DNA of 64,000 nucleotides from Tubiluchus corallicola (Eukaryota; Priapulida; Priapulimorpha; Priapulimorphida; Tubiluchidae): NCBI GenBank assembly GCA_030141605.1, contig JAQGDQ010000103.1, positions 221,001 to 285,000 of the forward strand, read 5' to 3'. Shown piece by piece: positions 11,650 to 24,165 of this stretch (position 1 is its first letter; each line of letters starts with the position of its first letter). The notes under the pieces were generated by a model. It saw only the letters and a program-made list of their open reading frames with translations, ran no database searches and was not told where the DNA came from. The position numbers and the translations under genes were made by a program.

Positions 11650-13029
11650 TTTGAAAAAGCCTTTGATTAATGAGAGTTTGACACTGATTTCAATTCGTCT
11701 CCTGTGTAAGGCATTCGGAATAACCTTGCTAAGCTCTTTCCACTAATAAAGAACAAAAATAGTTTTCTTTAGTAAACGTCCAATAAAGAGCGCGCACTAA
11801 CGCCCTCTTTCCTAGACGATTTTGTTATCCCACTTTGTTCTTTCTTGAAAAAGTTCATTATCAACATTTTGTGCCGCTGGAAATTTGCCGTCATTTTAGA
11901 GTAAAATAACTACGCGCCAATGTGGAAAATAATAGCTTTCAAGCAAACTACAGTTATTACGCCGCGACGCTAAATATTACTGCTGAACTCTTTGCCATCA
12001 CAAATGATTTTAATGAGTATCAGGCATACAGACGATTCAAGTTGTGCTTCTTGCTGCTATTGCTGCTACAAATTTGATAACGTTGGAGCTAAAACATGTG
12101 TTTGAATATCACAATTTTCGTTGGTAAATTTTTGTTATTTAACGCAACTTCTAAACATGTTGTAAGATCCAACTTTTGCCAGTCAACTTTAGAAATTATT
12201 AGAATTTGTATTCAGACTGCGAGGCAATACCCATTTATTTATTGTATTAAGAACCCTTTATAAAATAAACATTATTTTATAAAAAGATGAGACTGACAGG
12301 CTATGTTAGTTCTTAAGGCAGACTATATTGTGAATAGGCAAAATTAATTAAAGTACATCAGTTTACATTGGATAAAATTCACATTACTTACATTAAAAAT
12401 GCATTAAAATAAAAAAAATCAATAAAATATCATAATCACAATCATAAAATTGAAATTTATGAAATTTGGGAGAGATCATTGAACTAGAGTAACAATGTTT
12501 TATAAAATCTATTAAATTTGGAATATTTTAACAAGCAAGTTTCGACTAGCTTCTTACTAAAAACTGATAAACTGGGTGAATTGACAATGTCACTATATAA
12601 CTGAATTCATTCCATATACTACAAATTCTGTTTGAAAAAGCATATTTAAACAAATTCAACCTAGAAATACACTGTATAAGAACATTCATCATCATGTCTA
12701 ATCATCACTTGGTTGTTAACTTAAGTAACTGTTTTAACAGATTATCTGTCTATAAAATTTATTGCAATTTTCACATTGTGCTTTTTCTTACAAGAATAGT
12801 CGATCTGATTCTAAGGCCTAGACCTAGATGTTTTTATGCTAACAATAAATTGTAAGTTCAACACGCCAGACTTAAATATTTTTTTCAAACTTGACGTACT
12901 AATGTTTTTTCAAACTTTATAAGTTTACTAAAACTTACTAGGCAATTGTATTATTTTTATAGCAACTTAAGTTGGTCATTCGTTGAATTTATTCTGATTC
13001 CTTTACTTTAAATCCCAAAGAACATTCCA
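11650..13029. other. Intergenic AT-rich DNA
   Basis: I see no exon with coding composition. The stretch around 12220-12440 has ATTTATTTATTG and repeated AAAATAAA motifs that could be old retroposon tails. Confidence 0.4.
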
Positions 13030-13375
13030 TACAAAATTATATTACTTAGCATTACGCTTACCTGTTTGAAACACTTATGTAATTGGAAAAGAAAATGCTT
13101 AATAATTCAAAGTTTTTGCACCACCTGGTAAAACGTTACTGTATCACCGACCCAGTGTGCACCACTGATTCACGAGAAAAATATAAATGTTACGCAATGT
13201 TATCTAAACTTTAGAATAGTTTCAAACCACTTACGGTTAAACTGGTTGCCCTAACGGTAACCGCGGGAGTTGTTATTTACAAGTTTTGCACAGCGTTACT
13301 GCTAATACAAGCTCTGTATGCAATAAGACAGCATGTAAATGATACAAAATATCAAGAGATTTTTAAACTTTATTT
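13030..13375 (-). mobile_element. Repeat family D, copy 2
   Basis: CTTAGCATTACGCTTACCTG...TTTGAAA at the left is the complement of the right end of the copy near 38.2 kb. The right portion (GCTCTGTATGCAATAAGACAGCATG) matches the complement of the TGTCTTATTGTATACAGAGC segment. This is an inverted, diverged copy. Confidence 0.5.
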
Positions 13376-15900
13376 ATGGAGTGGTTTCTTGTATTTTAAC
13401 ATTATTGCAAACGCTGTCCAATGGAAAAAATAAATAAAATGGTCGTCTTCTTTCATCTCGCCCAACAAAACCACAGAAAACAAACCCCAAAAGATACAAA
13501 AGTAAAATATATGCCTACCTTTTTGAACCAAAAGTTTTTGTAGTCGAATTCCGAAAAGCTCTATTTCTTCACAAAATTCTGTGCTTAGAAATATGTAGTA
13601 ATGATATTTTTTTATACAGTAAATGAGTTTTTGGAAAAAAACAGCCGTCCAATTTCAGTGAAAAGTGCGGACAATTCACGTACCTCGCAAGTTTGACTTC
13701 AACGCGGTGCGGTAATAAACCGAGAAGCCTTATCTTCCTTGTGCGCATGCTCCTGGACTGAGTTTTCGCGATGTACCGCAAAAAGATTCCAGCGCGCATG
13801 CGCGCGAAGCCAGTTATTCGGCAGAGTTGCGGCGATTAGTCGTATAAGCGTAATGATATTTTCTGTCCCTTGTGTGTATCTTGGAGCAGACGGCGGAAAT
13901 AAATCTGGACTCAGCGGGTAGTAAATCTAACACGAACGCATTTTCGCGATTTTGTCTTAGCAAAATAGTTTGGAAAAGGTTTAAAAACTTGTATAAATAA
14001 TAAAAAATTTGAGGGAAAGTCAAGTTGCAAGCGACTGCATTGCACTTCAATAGAGGCATCGGGTAAAACTACGAGAAGAAACAGCAAAATCAGTTCTCCA
14101 TAAACGACTATTATGGCTTAGGAACAACTGTAGAGGCATTATTATCATTATAACCCTTTATTTTGAACATATAAACATATACATATGTACGGCACCCTCT
14201 ATTTGCAGAGCTATGATAGTTAACAGTATTTACATGTCATTTTTACAATTTACAGTATAGCTAATTAATTGTTAATTTCCTACAGTTTATGAACACACAA
14301 AAATAAAATCTCCAATGCAATTCTGTATAGTGTTAACTGACGCTTTGAGAAGATCATCTAGTCATAAAACATTGTCTGATTGTCTTCCCACTTCTTACTA
14401 TATTGAAACTACTAAATGCAAATCTCAGCAAATGTGCAAATATGTATGTGGCATTGTTGGCTCTTCGGTCTACAAGCAGTTATTTTTATCGTACTTTTTT
14501 GTTAGATAAGGTACTTACCACAGCAGTTTTACTTTTTATAAAGAAACTGTGCTATATCTGTAACACTTGGCCTGTTTTTGATTATTTAAATTTACAGTTA
14601 GTAATTTAAACCTTACTCTTGGTTCACACAAATGGGCAATAAAGATGAAGCTGTAGTCAAGTCATCACCTATTTGTTCTATATGTTCTATACATGTAGTA
14701 CAAAGATTTTATTATTCATATATATTTCCATCACAGCTTGGTAGAGAATACTACAACAAGTTTTTTTCAATAGCATCTAAAACTGCTTATTAAAAATTTC
14801 GCGAACTGATATAAAAAATAATAATCTTCAATCTTTCTTTACTCCTCATAACCAGTATGTTTGAACAATAATTGCAAAACAAACAAAAAGAAACAGCTTG
14901 TTTATTTCAGAAGCAAGCTATTTGACTCAAACAAAAATGCATATGTAAGACAGTATATTTCTTCACAAATGTAAGTACATTTTTTTGCAAAAACACATCA
15001 GCAAGAATTAATATAACATTTTTTATAAACGTATTTATTTTCCATCACCTTTAATATACAGAATAAAACTGATTAACATACATTAGGAATTGGTAAGTAC
15101 TGTAATACAAAGCTGAGACATTTATAATTAGATATAGATACCTATACTTTAATAGTGACAGTACATCAAGTGCAATGCAAAAAGTTAAATTGACGTTTAC
15201 TGAGTCGGCTTAAAGCTCTTATAAATTCCTGCGTTAAATCAAAAATGGTTTTATTTTGGTCAAGATCGAAAAGTAAGTTACAGTGTAATGTAGTATAAGG
15301 ATTTTAGTTTCGATGTTTAATTCATAAATATTAACTGGGAGATAGTTTGAATTATACAGGTTAAATAACATTTACAAGACAGACTTACATTTTATTACAT
15401 GCCAGTAAAAAATATACAATTACAAACAACAAATGTTAGGCTTCGTTAAATAAAAGAATAACCATTAAGCAAATCTAGTGTTAACCCAGTTGAAAACTAA
15501 CTTATCCACTCAGAACAGAGCTTTGCACACTGGTACCTTTAGTAAATGCATTAGTACAGCCGCTCCAGCATGTATTTTACTTTTTATCATTATGCTCGTT
15601 AAAATTTTAAATAAAGGAAACCATATGCAACTTTTACAATTTCCAGCAAAACTGCTGTCAAAATTAAAAAAGTAGGCCCTACATATGTGTTATTTCATAT
15701 TTACATGTTAACAATTTAACTTTTGTTTCTTTATGGAGAGGTAACAGAAATGTTTTCCTACTTTGGTGGTTATGTATAAATTATTTGCTACATTTAAATC
15801 TCTATTGTGGTCTTCAACCATGTAAACCTTACAGTAGTGGTAACTTAATAGTTAAAAGCAAAAATACAGGTTTTTAAATTTAAAACAAAAACAAAATTAA
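13376..15900. other. Intergenic; downstream region of the Cys-rich gene
   Basis: No coding exon is supported. Frames at 13569-13921, 14315-14609 and 15478-15675 lack domain or splice signals. The AT content rises sharply from about 14.6 kb onward. Confidence 0.35.
14130..14212 (-). repeat. LINE/SINE 3'-tail remnant (minus strand)
   Basis: On the minus strand, CTCTGCAAATAGAGGGTGCC is followed by an AT-rich stretch, AAATAAAGGGTTATAATG, and an ATAATAATG end. This layout parallels the 3' end of the LINE at 58.3 kb. Confidence 0.5.
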
Positions 15901-15906
15901 TTTATT
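15901..15906 (-). terminator. PolyA signal of the Cys-rich secreted gene
   Basis: AATAAA on the minus strand (TTTATT on plus), 31 bases beyond the TAA stop at 15937. It is the first such hexamer after the stop and fits normal polyA spacing. Confidence 0.6.
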
Positions 15907-15936
15907 TCTTAAATGTCAAGCAAATTTTGCATTAAT

Positions 15937-17746
15937 TTAAGTTTTGTGAGGTTTGCTGTCTGTTCTGTAATTTACTGCATCGGTAGTCTTCACGGTACAA
16001 ATTAAATCTTCAAAATGCTTTACATATCTCATGTCGTAGTTGATATAATCCTGGCACGAAGGCAGCGTGAACAAGTCTTTAACTGTATCAAGTACATCAG
16101 ATATAATCCTAAAAACAAATGTTCGGTTAATATCATGTAATTATAGTGAACACTTTAAACTGTTGATACACCAATAATTGCTCTTACATATTGAATTCAA
16201 TTGCTTTAAAAAATGCCTGCTCACTGTCCATATTTAAAAAATTATATAAATCATACTTACTTGCTTGCTTACTTACTGATATAACTCAATCATGACTTTG
16301 TTTTGTTTTTCATTTTCAACAACTTGCCTTCTAGGATAATAATCTAGGTGGTAGTTCCCTTCTGTATGTATATCTGCAGTGCACACATCCATATATCTAA
16401 TCAAGTGTTGCCTCCTCCACAAATGCTTAGCGAATGTGTTAAAACATTTATCATTTCTTTGTACCATACACCAGTTTATATCGTAATTATAAAATACTAC
16501 TAACGCCCACTGCAATTCTAACTATCAACAACATGTTGTTAATTTTATATACTCACTACTAATTCTATTGGCCTAACGTATGCTTGCTTCCTAGGTCTCT
16601 AGCGCAGAGTTTAAGAATTCTATTTTAATTTTGTTGTATTAACGAAAATTTGATTTATAAATGTACTGGTGATGCATAAGTATTTGTTTTTATGCGGAAT
16701 AAAAATGGTTTGAATTAATTTAACCGTGCTATAGTGCTAAGAAAAGAAGTAAAGAAGAAGAAGCAAATAATTTTTTGTTATGCCAAACTTACTTGCAGTC
16801 ATCTATAGACAAAGGATTGCCATGTGTTAACCAATTGATCTGCAACAGCTTTGCAGCCTGTTCTTGTATTTTCGCGGTTCCCTCATCACCAAATGCTGAT
16901 ATGCAGGCCATTGTCGATTGAACTGCAAGTTGAATATGCATAAGTTTTTTTTTTCAAATCAGCATCGATAAAAGCTGCAAGAATGTTTACAACATTTTTA
17001 TAAAAAAAAGCTTCAGACAAATGTTTCCTCGTCTCAGCCACAATAAAAAATTGAAACTGACAAAGCATGATAGGAGAAATTGTTAAGAGACTGTTAACAC
17101 TGTATTTACCATGATGGAATTATATTATTACACACACATTCCAAAAATCAAAATTACATCTAAAATGATACACACATTATTGCAACATGCATGTATGATA
17201 CTGCTACGTCACCAATTTGTTTCTGTTGAAACTATGAAAATAAAGTTTCAAAGCAACTTACTGACACAAAACTTTATTTTTACTATACTTTTGCACAAAA
17301 AAGCCTCTTAATATTTAAAATACTTACATTTTCCATCACTCAAGAGGTAAGCAGGATCAGTAAAACATTGATCTTTTGTAGCCACAAATAAAACTGATGT
17401 GTAGAATTTTAAATCAGCAACAGTGACTTCATTAATAATGTGATTCAGCTCGTCTGGAAGGTATTCCAAACCCAGGTTTGACTTCATTTCTTCTGGAAAA
17501 GCTTTAAGTATGTCTCCAACAAATTTGTCATCATCTTTGCATTTGGCAACCTTCAACAAACCTTCCAAACAATCCGGAAACGGTTCAACTACGCCTCTGC
17601 AAAACAATTAACGCATTTTTAAAAAGATATTCATAACTTGGTGAGACATGTAAAAACCCAATGATAAAATTTTGCATTACATTATATATATATAATGTAA
17701 TGCAAAATTTTATCATTGGGTTTTTACATGCCTCACCAAGTTATGA

Positions 17747-17782
<36 letters not shown>

Positions 17783-18528
17783 TAATTAGTATATTAGTTA
17801 ATAGATTAATCAACTGTTCAATAACAGCCGCGACAAATACGGATTAAACAACAGTCAGGAAAGCAAATGAAATGCCGTAACAAAAATCATGCAGTACGCA
17901 CGCAATCCAGGTTCCAAAACCTGTCTGAAACACCATGTCTAGGAAAGATTTTTGCTCATCTACGGGTTCGATGAACGCTGTTTTACCATCTTTCTTGCAC
18001 ACAGACTTTTATTAAACGTGCTTAACTTTTTGTCTTCTCAGACAAACTCTTCAAGTTCAGGTCTGAGGGCTCAGAACAAAAATCTGTCGGACAAAACTAG
18101 ATCAGACCAATAAAAAACAGTCGTTTTTGTCACGTGTAATCTAATAATTATTTATTGAGATTGCTTTTGGTTTGCTTCATACAAAATTTTCAGTTTCGGA
18201 GAAAATTTTGTTTGAGACAATACATTCAGTGCAGAATGACTTGTGCCATTAGCATAAGAGTTCTTGTAAACTGTCATGCAAAAATACAGTGAGGAAACTA
18301 CACTCACCTGCACACGGTGTGAACTTGGTTTAAAATTGAATTTCGCATACCAGACGTGTGAGCAATCTCAGCAGTTGACGTTTGCTCAGCCATCATCTGT
18401 TGTACAGAAGCATAAATGCTCAGACATTGTGGAGGAACATTCTCTATTTGGTAAAATGGCCCCAAATCACAAGCATAACTTCCAATAACCAAGGCTGAAA
18501 CAAATGTAGAAACTTGAGCTGACAGCAT
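15937..18528 (-). CDS. Secreted 12-cysteine protein, family not recognised (5 exons)
   Basis: Minus-strand exons 18528-18308, 17596-17328, 16922-16793, 16456-16277 and 16108-15937 join in frame into 323 codons plus TAA. Donors read GTGAGT, GTAAGT, GTAAGT and GTAAGT. The acceptors of exons 2, 3 and 5 are TTTTGCAG, ACTTGCAG and TTTTTAG. The protein starts MLSAQVSTFVSALVIGSYAC, a typical secretory signal with cleavage near Ala19. The mature part has 12 cysteines (residues 20, 35, 73, 83, 93, 151, 170, 206, 211, 232, 285, 304), an even number consistent with six disulfides. It has helical character, no transmembrane segment and no catalytic motif I know. The acceptor of exon 4 is the weak point: the pyrimidine-rich TTGCAG at 16510-16515 puts the frame off, while ACAAAG before 16456 restores it. 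A TATAAA lies only 13-18 bases before the ATG, too close to act as the usual core promoter. An even-cysteine extracellular scaffold or toxin-like protein is possible; I assign no function. Confidence 0.8.
17627..17750. repeat. 124-bp near-perfect palindrome
   Basis: Two 62-base arms meet at an alternating AT centre (ACATTATATATATATAATGT). I find a single mismatched pair: GTGAGACATG on the left against CATGCCTCAC on the right. The palindrome lies in intron 1 of the Cys-rich gene, 31 bases upstream of the exon 2 acceptor. It has no spacer and no internal sequence, so it is a foldback structure and not a conventional transposon. An (AT)n run follows directly at 17751-17782. Confidence 0.95.
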
Positions 18529-18679
18529 AGAAGGATTGAATTTATAGAGACCTTGAAGTACATTAGACTGAAGTTAGACTGAAGACTGTTGTAGACTGCT
18601 TCGCACTGGTGGTTGAAACAAAACTATGAAATTGTGTTGAACTGTGAAATACTTTATTTTTATTTACATAATACACTCA

Positions 18680-18905
18680 TTTGCGGGAAAGAAGACCTTA
18701 TGGTAACCATTCAACAGCAATGCTCAAGAAGAACCGAGAGGCACAGGCTGGCCTTCGCAGAGCTACCCAAGTCACATGCACCCACTTAGCTTAAACGATT
18801 GGCTACTAAAACACACTAGCGATCAACACTACCATATATGGGAAGCCCAGCAGGTACAGGTGCCTGAGCAGCAGACCAAGGCCACAACGGGGATTAAACT
18901 TGACT
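18680..18905. other. Less AT-rich island, origin unknown
   Basis: A block of distinctly higher GC than its surroundings (GAGAGGCACAGGCTGGCCTTC, GCAGCAGACCAAGGCCAC). I see no long open frame across it. It may be a decayed exon or an old repeat. Confidence 0.3.
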
Positions 18906-19082
18906 CAGTTCAACAGTAAATAATTTTAAGTATAGGTGGCAGCACATATTAACTTATTATTGTAGTACTTTAAACTAAGAATCGCAAATGAAATGTACGA
19001 CAACAAACACGGTCATTATGTCAACCCATTGAAAATGCTGAATTTGGTTGGCCAGACGTAAGAGTTAAACTCCGGAGAGCCG

Positions 19083-19175
19083 TTGACAATGAGGTGGCTT
19101 AGCGGCCTAATGGCATCTGATTTGTAAGTAAGAAGGTCCTTAGTTCAAATTCAGGCTGTGTTCCAACTTTTCCAC
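19083..19175 (+). repeat. tRNA-derived SINE remnant
   Basis: GAGGTGGCTTAGCGGCCTAA resembles a tRNA A box, and TAGTTCAAATTCAGG follows about 50 bases later as a B-box-like segment, the usual spacing of a Pol III promoter. No 3' LINE tail is obvious. Confidence 0.4.
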
Positions 19176-21013
19176 ACGTATTTAAATTGTAATTAGATCA
19201 GTGTCAGATCAGTAATTAGATCAGTGTTAGATCTAGTGTCAGACACCCAGGCACCATTGAGGATTTATATCATTATATAATCAAAAATTATTTAAATGCC
19301 ATAACTTTAGAAGGAATATCCAATTAAGCTTGAATTTTTAATGAGAGATTAAAAACAATTTGTTTTGTATATTTAAAACAACATGTAAACAAACAGCCAC
19401 CAAATTACACGTTTTTGTTTTTTTCCACTGCCGACACTATATCGACTATATAAAAAAAACTAAACACAATTATTTGAATGAAAATGGCTGCAGTTTTTCT
19501 GACTGCATTTTGATTTATGTGTTATCTTTGCACGTTACGAAAATAAATAGCTATGCGTGTTCGAAACAGACTCAATAGGAAAACACTCCAAATTAATTTC
19601 TAGCAAGACCACGTGTAATATAACCAATAGTCCGTTCTTAAAGTCAAAGCTCTTTCATTAATTTCTCAGTACACTGTTAAAATAACTGAAGCTACAGGTT
19701 TTCTAGCTTTAAAAGATAAAAACCAAACATACAAGGCTCTTAACAATGAGTGGTTGAGTAGGAAAAGGCGTAATCCCTCAAACGTTTTGGGTTTTTAGTC
19801 ACTACGGAGCCCCATATCCATCATGATGTGTAGTTTAGCAAGATTTTTGGTTTTTGTAAGGAAATATGGCGTAATCATTATGTAGCTTTATAATCAATTC
19901 TATTTTAGTGTCAGTTCTAAATTATAACGTAATCAACAGTATCATTCTGACACGCTGGGTTGTTGTGTGAGGCACAAATACCGCATTGCTAAACAAAATA
20001 AAATCATGGACATACCAAAAGTAATCCACCAAAATGGAAAGACAATTTTAGAAAAATCAGACTTGAGCATACAAGTAGAAATAGTAAAGTTGTTGAGGGA
20101 AAAACACTAAAATGTGGAATTTAGTTGCTTTAAAAATGAGCTTAATGTATCTTCAGCAATGAGAAAGGAACGAATTTTTTAAATAAATGCAGGTAACTAA
20201 GCTCTGTCCTTTAAACCGGTGTGCTATATGCAGACACTTAGGCACCATGTAGTCTTGCAAGCATAAACACTAAACAATACAGAGAAACCCAATCCAATTT
20301 TTGTCTAAATCAGGTTGCAAATAGTTTAAACTTTTAAGTTATCACCACTTTCACACAGTTAACATCAAGTTTCTCAGCATATAGCAGATGCATTAGTAAT
20401 ACAAACCAATTTTAAATAATCAGCTTACATTCGAAAGCAAAAGCCATGTAAATCATTTTCCACATTATTGAGACGTAATTCAAAAAATCTTGATCTTGAA
20501 TATGCGGCATTTTCCCAAACGACCAAAGGTTAAAAGACCAAACCATTAGTGAGGCGACACCAAATAGTTCAGATCAAAACTTTTCGGTTGATTTGCAGAA
20601 AGTCAAATTTCATCCCGTAGACAGTAACGACGCTTGGCCAGGAAGCCACGCGCGTTTGCAGATCTGTTATGCATAACAAAGAAGCTTTATGCCGTTATCC
20701 AACAGCTTACTAGTAGCCATAGTGCCCTGCCATAGTGACGTCATCAGATATTATTGTGTCATGAGAATGAGAGTTTATCTGCCAAACGATCATTTCAACT
20801 CATCAACCACTTCCAATGCTATAAATCAAGCCAAAAAGGATAATTAGTGTATTTGGTACTGCAATATTAAGGTACACAATATATCATTATAAAATCAAAG
20901 ACTAAAATTCAAATTGTGTAAAAAAACGTGGATCTAACTAAAAAAAATTCAAAAGAAATGTAAAAAATAACTGCTAAGTCGAAAGGATTACCTGCACATA
21001 AAACAAAACAAGA
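19176..21013. other. Intergenic, nothing recognised
   Basis: An imperfect direct repeat of GATCAGTGTCAGATC/GATCAGTGTTAGATC lies near 19197-19240. Otherwise I see no gene, RNA or bounded repeat. Confidence 0.35.
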
Positions 21014-21610
21014 CCCGATGTTAAACTGTAGGTCAATCTACTCTTTAAAATATTGAAAGGAAGCATACTATTTTTTCAAAAATGACTTAAGTGAAAGAAT
21101 TATTACCACACAAATGCAATTTCGCTTTCGCACCACTAGCTCTTCGCTGTTACATGCATTTCGCCATGCTCTAATTATACCAACACTAGCGCCTGCATTT
21201 CGGAAGCGCATTGCACAGAAAACAGGCACTGTACCTCTCAGTTCAGGTGCATTAATTTGTGACGAACGACACACATTCGACAGCTCATGCGTGAGCACAG
21301 CGGTATATTTGAAATTTGAATTTTTATCTTAAAACTTGCCTAGTTTTAGTACAACACACTGAATATCTTACAGTAGGAATGTATAGTACTTCAATTTTCG
21401 TTTTCGCAGCACGTGCAACCCTCGTTGAATGTTTTTGCTGTTGAAAATTTGTTCGTGATGTCATCAATAGTTGGGCTCACCCGCCGTTAATTAAGATTTT
21501 AATCTATTATTTGATTATCGGAACCGCTTTTGCAGTATTAATTGTGTTCAAATGTATACTTTTTACGTACTTGAAAATGTGGCAGTATATGAAAAATCAT
21601 CCTGTCTTCT
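21014..21610 (-). mobile_element. Repeat family C, copy 1
   Basis: This element of about 590 bp, in reverse orientation, ends in GAAAAATCATCCTGTCTTC on the plus strand. It contains CTCGTTGAATGTTTTTGCTG, GATGTCATCAATAGTTGGGC, CGCCGTTAATTAAG and CATTTCGCCATGCTC. The complement of the whole block reappears at 30.9, 39.6 and (half) 50.0 kb. The short frames inside it match between copies only because the DNA is repeated. Confidence 0.7.
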
Positions 21611-22202
21611 TTTAAAATTAATAAACTTGTTAATTCCCCAAGACTGGTTCTTTCCGGTATTTATCTGCAAATTTTTAATGGAGCTACAAAAGAATACGAT
21701 TTTCTCAGAAGAAACATAATGTGTGTTACGCCGTTCTTTCACTAAACCACAGAGTTAACAAAATGTCTTTGGTGAGGCTTGGAAGGTTAACTGGCTACTG
21801 CAAAAATCAATTATGCCTGTTAAAAGATAATTCTTGGCATTAATATTATAATACTGAATTCAGGAAAAGAATATAATACATATAAGGTAAAACAAAGAAA
21901 ACGTCGTTTATTTAAAGAACTTGTTATGAATTTAAAATTAAATTTTGCTTCTTCAATTAGATCTTTTCTGTTTCTTTTGTGTAAGACTAATTCAATGTTT
22001 CCACAGCTGATCTATTCAAAGTAGACAATTAACTTTGCTGTCAAACTTTCTGCAGCTCTTTCATCTTAACGATGATAAATACAGAATTAACTCGTTAATA
22101 ACGTGAAAGCAAAGAATTTATAATTAAGATAATGTTCTGAGGTAATGGTGGGTGACGTAGTGAAATGTGATGAAATGAAGGGGGGAATGACGGACAGATG
22201 CA

Positions 22203-22312
22203 ATAAGCGTTTTCCCAGTTTCAGCGATTGATGATGATCGTGAAAAGGTCAAGGTTAAGTGTAACAGTCAGTGCATTTGTGTACACTTCACAACGCCTCG
22301 CCGCCCATGATA
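22203..22312 (-). mobile_element. MITE family A, copy 2 (truncated)
   Basis: AATAAGCGTTTTCCCAGTTTC is a family A terminus. It is followed by AGCGATTGATGATGATCGTG and TGTGTACACTTCACAACGCC, then homology is lost. Only about 110 bp remain. Confidence 0.6.
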
Positions 22313-23654
22313 AACGTCCAGAATAAACTTTATGGCTACGTGATGACTGCTAGGACAACTGAAACAGATAGGGTTACCACCTCGTCACGAGCCGAAATCA
22401 GGTGTTAAGATGGAGCCCCGTAAGCCAATGCGCTTCTCGTATTTTAGACGTTTTATGAGCCCCTTTTTCAGAAACAGAAATAAGAAAATTAAAACAGAAA
22501 GTAGTACAAATTTCTTAATTTTGGACTCTAAAAAACCTCAAGCCCCTAAAATTTACAAAAGTCTAAGCAGTGCACATTAATTTTTGGTGTTCCTTCCCAG
22601 TCCTATTACATTTATTAGGTTTTTGAGATTTCTAGAGATAGATGGTGAATTAAACTTAAACCGGAAAAATGTTTGCATTACGTATTAAACGGAAGCCATG
22701 TAACCATTTAAATTTAATTTAATAAGCTAATTATTTTAAATAACAAAGATTTCGCTTAACCTTATGCAATGGTTGAACAGCATGCAAAATGTATTTCCGT
22801 TTTTTCCACTTAAAGTTCAATGTGAATCAGTTCAATCAGAATTCTTCAAAAATACGACTGAATTAGAGACTCCAGGCCAAATCAGAAGTGGTGGTAACCC
22901 TAGTGTCAGAGCATGATAATCACAAGTATCACAAAGAAGCTAAAAATTTCTGGCTGAAACAACCCAGCTCAGAAGTTCTAGCCAGACGTACCGTTCGTTA
23001 ACAACGCTTTTCTTCCCGTTTGACAGAGTATTGGCGTACTAAATGTTGTTAGAAGAGAGTTGTAATCTCTGAAATTTGAAAAGTGGAACCAGGACTTGCA
23101 ATTTGCACAGATGTTGTAGCGGACGATGAGTCGTTAGCTGATATTAACCTGGTGGGTGTGTACACAGGTATTTTACCTCTCGGCATTACAAAGGCAATTT
23201 TTTCAAACTGCATATTCGTCATTTTACATTGAGACAATACACCTCAGTCAGAATTATGTCGATACTGTAACCGCATTAAGTGAAATAACATATCATTAGT
23301 TAGATTATGACGGTGAGTGTCAGAAGTTAATATAGGGAATGTCAGTCTTTAAAATATATCTTCAGTGTATATGTTTATATGGTGCTTGTTGGATCACATG
23401 TTTTGTATGTGTGCTACTGTGTACATTTGTTTTCGTGTATGTATAGCTTGCTTTTGGACTAAAAGTCCAGTGACTGGAATGTATGTATTTCTTTTATTTA
23501 TTTTATACTACTACTACAATTCTTTACTGCTCTTTTCGGTGAGAATACGGGGGTACTCAATGCTCTTAGATGAGACCTGAGAAAGGAGTCTAAGTTGACA
23601 AGAAATGGATGCTATGACTGATAGAGAAAAACGCAACGGTATGAAACGTGCTAA
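22313..23654. other. Intergenic; one uncertain short frame
   Basis: A minus-strand frame at 23237-23049 starts with ATG and has ordinary amino-acid composition. It has no recognisable motif, splice partner or polyA signal, so I do not call it. The rest is AT-rich. Confidence 0.3.
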
Positions 23655-24165
23655 ACGGAAATAAAGAGTGTCTCAGAAGCTACTTCAAACTTTACATTTT
23701 CTATATTTTTTAACAAATGCAGCAAAATGTTTGAAAATTGCTACAGATGAACTAAAACATTGGGCAGTTATTTTAGTCAAATTACATGAAGATATGAAAA
23801 CGACTACTGCATTAGCAGGTTTTGCTGTTTTCACTGCATTCTTCAGAGACCTCAAGAGCCTCAAAGACCAATCCAATGTCAAGTCGAGCATCTTGCATTG
23901 AGAGAGTATCTTACAGACCATGAGTGATGAGGAAGGGCTGCACCTTGTTGAAAAGCTGTATATAGTGAGAGGATAGTGTGGTTCATATGGTGCTATGAAT
24001 TTCTGCTGAACTTCAGTTGGTGATCGAAGAACCTCCATTCAGACTGAAATTGCATCTCATCTCGTTTAACGTTACTGTCATCACCATAGAAACGGGCTTC
24101 AAGTTTGTTAAATAAAGAATGTAAAGTGTATAGTGACTTCTGGGACACCCTGAACATAAACATGT
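23655..24165 (+). pseudogene. Diverged ~500-bp duplicate, copy 1
   Basis: A 77-codon frame (23668-23901) reads like a helical protein (NAAKCLKIATDELKHWAV, then DMKTTTALAGFAVF and FFRDLKSLKD), then a TGA, then further readable codons (LQTMSDEEGLHLVEKLY). The same order of segments, with more stops and frameshifts, occurs at 25405-25990. Loss of frame in both copies suggests pseudogenes or repeat copies of a once-coding unit. The amphipathic pattern vaguely suggests a coiled or BAR-like helix bundle, but I cannot assign it. Confidence 0.4.

Noticed and set aside
18541-18546. TATAAA as core promoter of the Cys-rich gene
   Set aside because: It ends only 13 bases before the start codon, so a TATA-directed start would fall inside the signal peptide coding sequence.
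21068-21332. Similar protein frames at 21.1, 31.2 and 39.9 kb as a gene family
   Set aside because: They are shared because repeat family C is present at all three sites; frames differ in length and strand and lack coding constraint.
23049-23237. 62-codon minus-strand frame with ordinary composition
   Set aside because: Starts at ATG and looks mildly protein-like, but I find no partner exon, promoter or family. Left uncalled.
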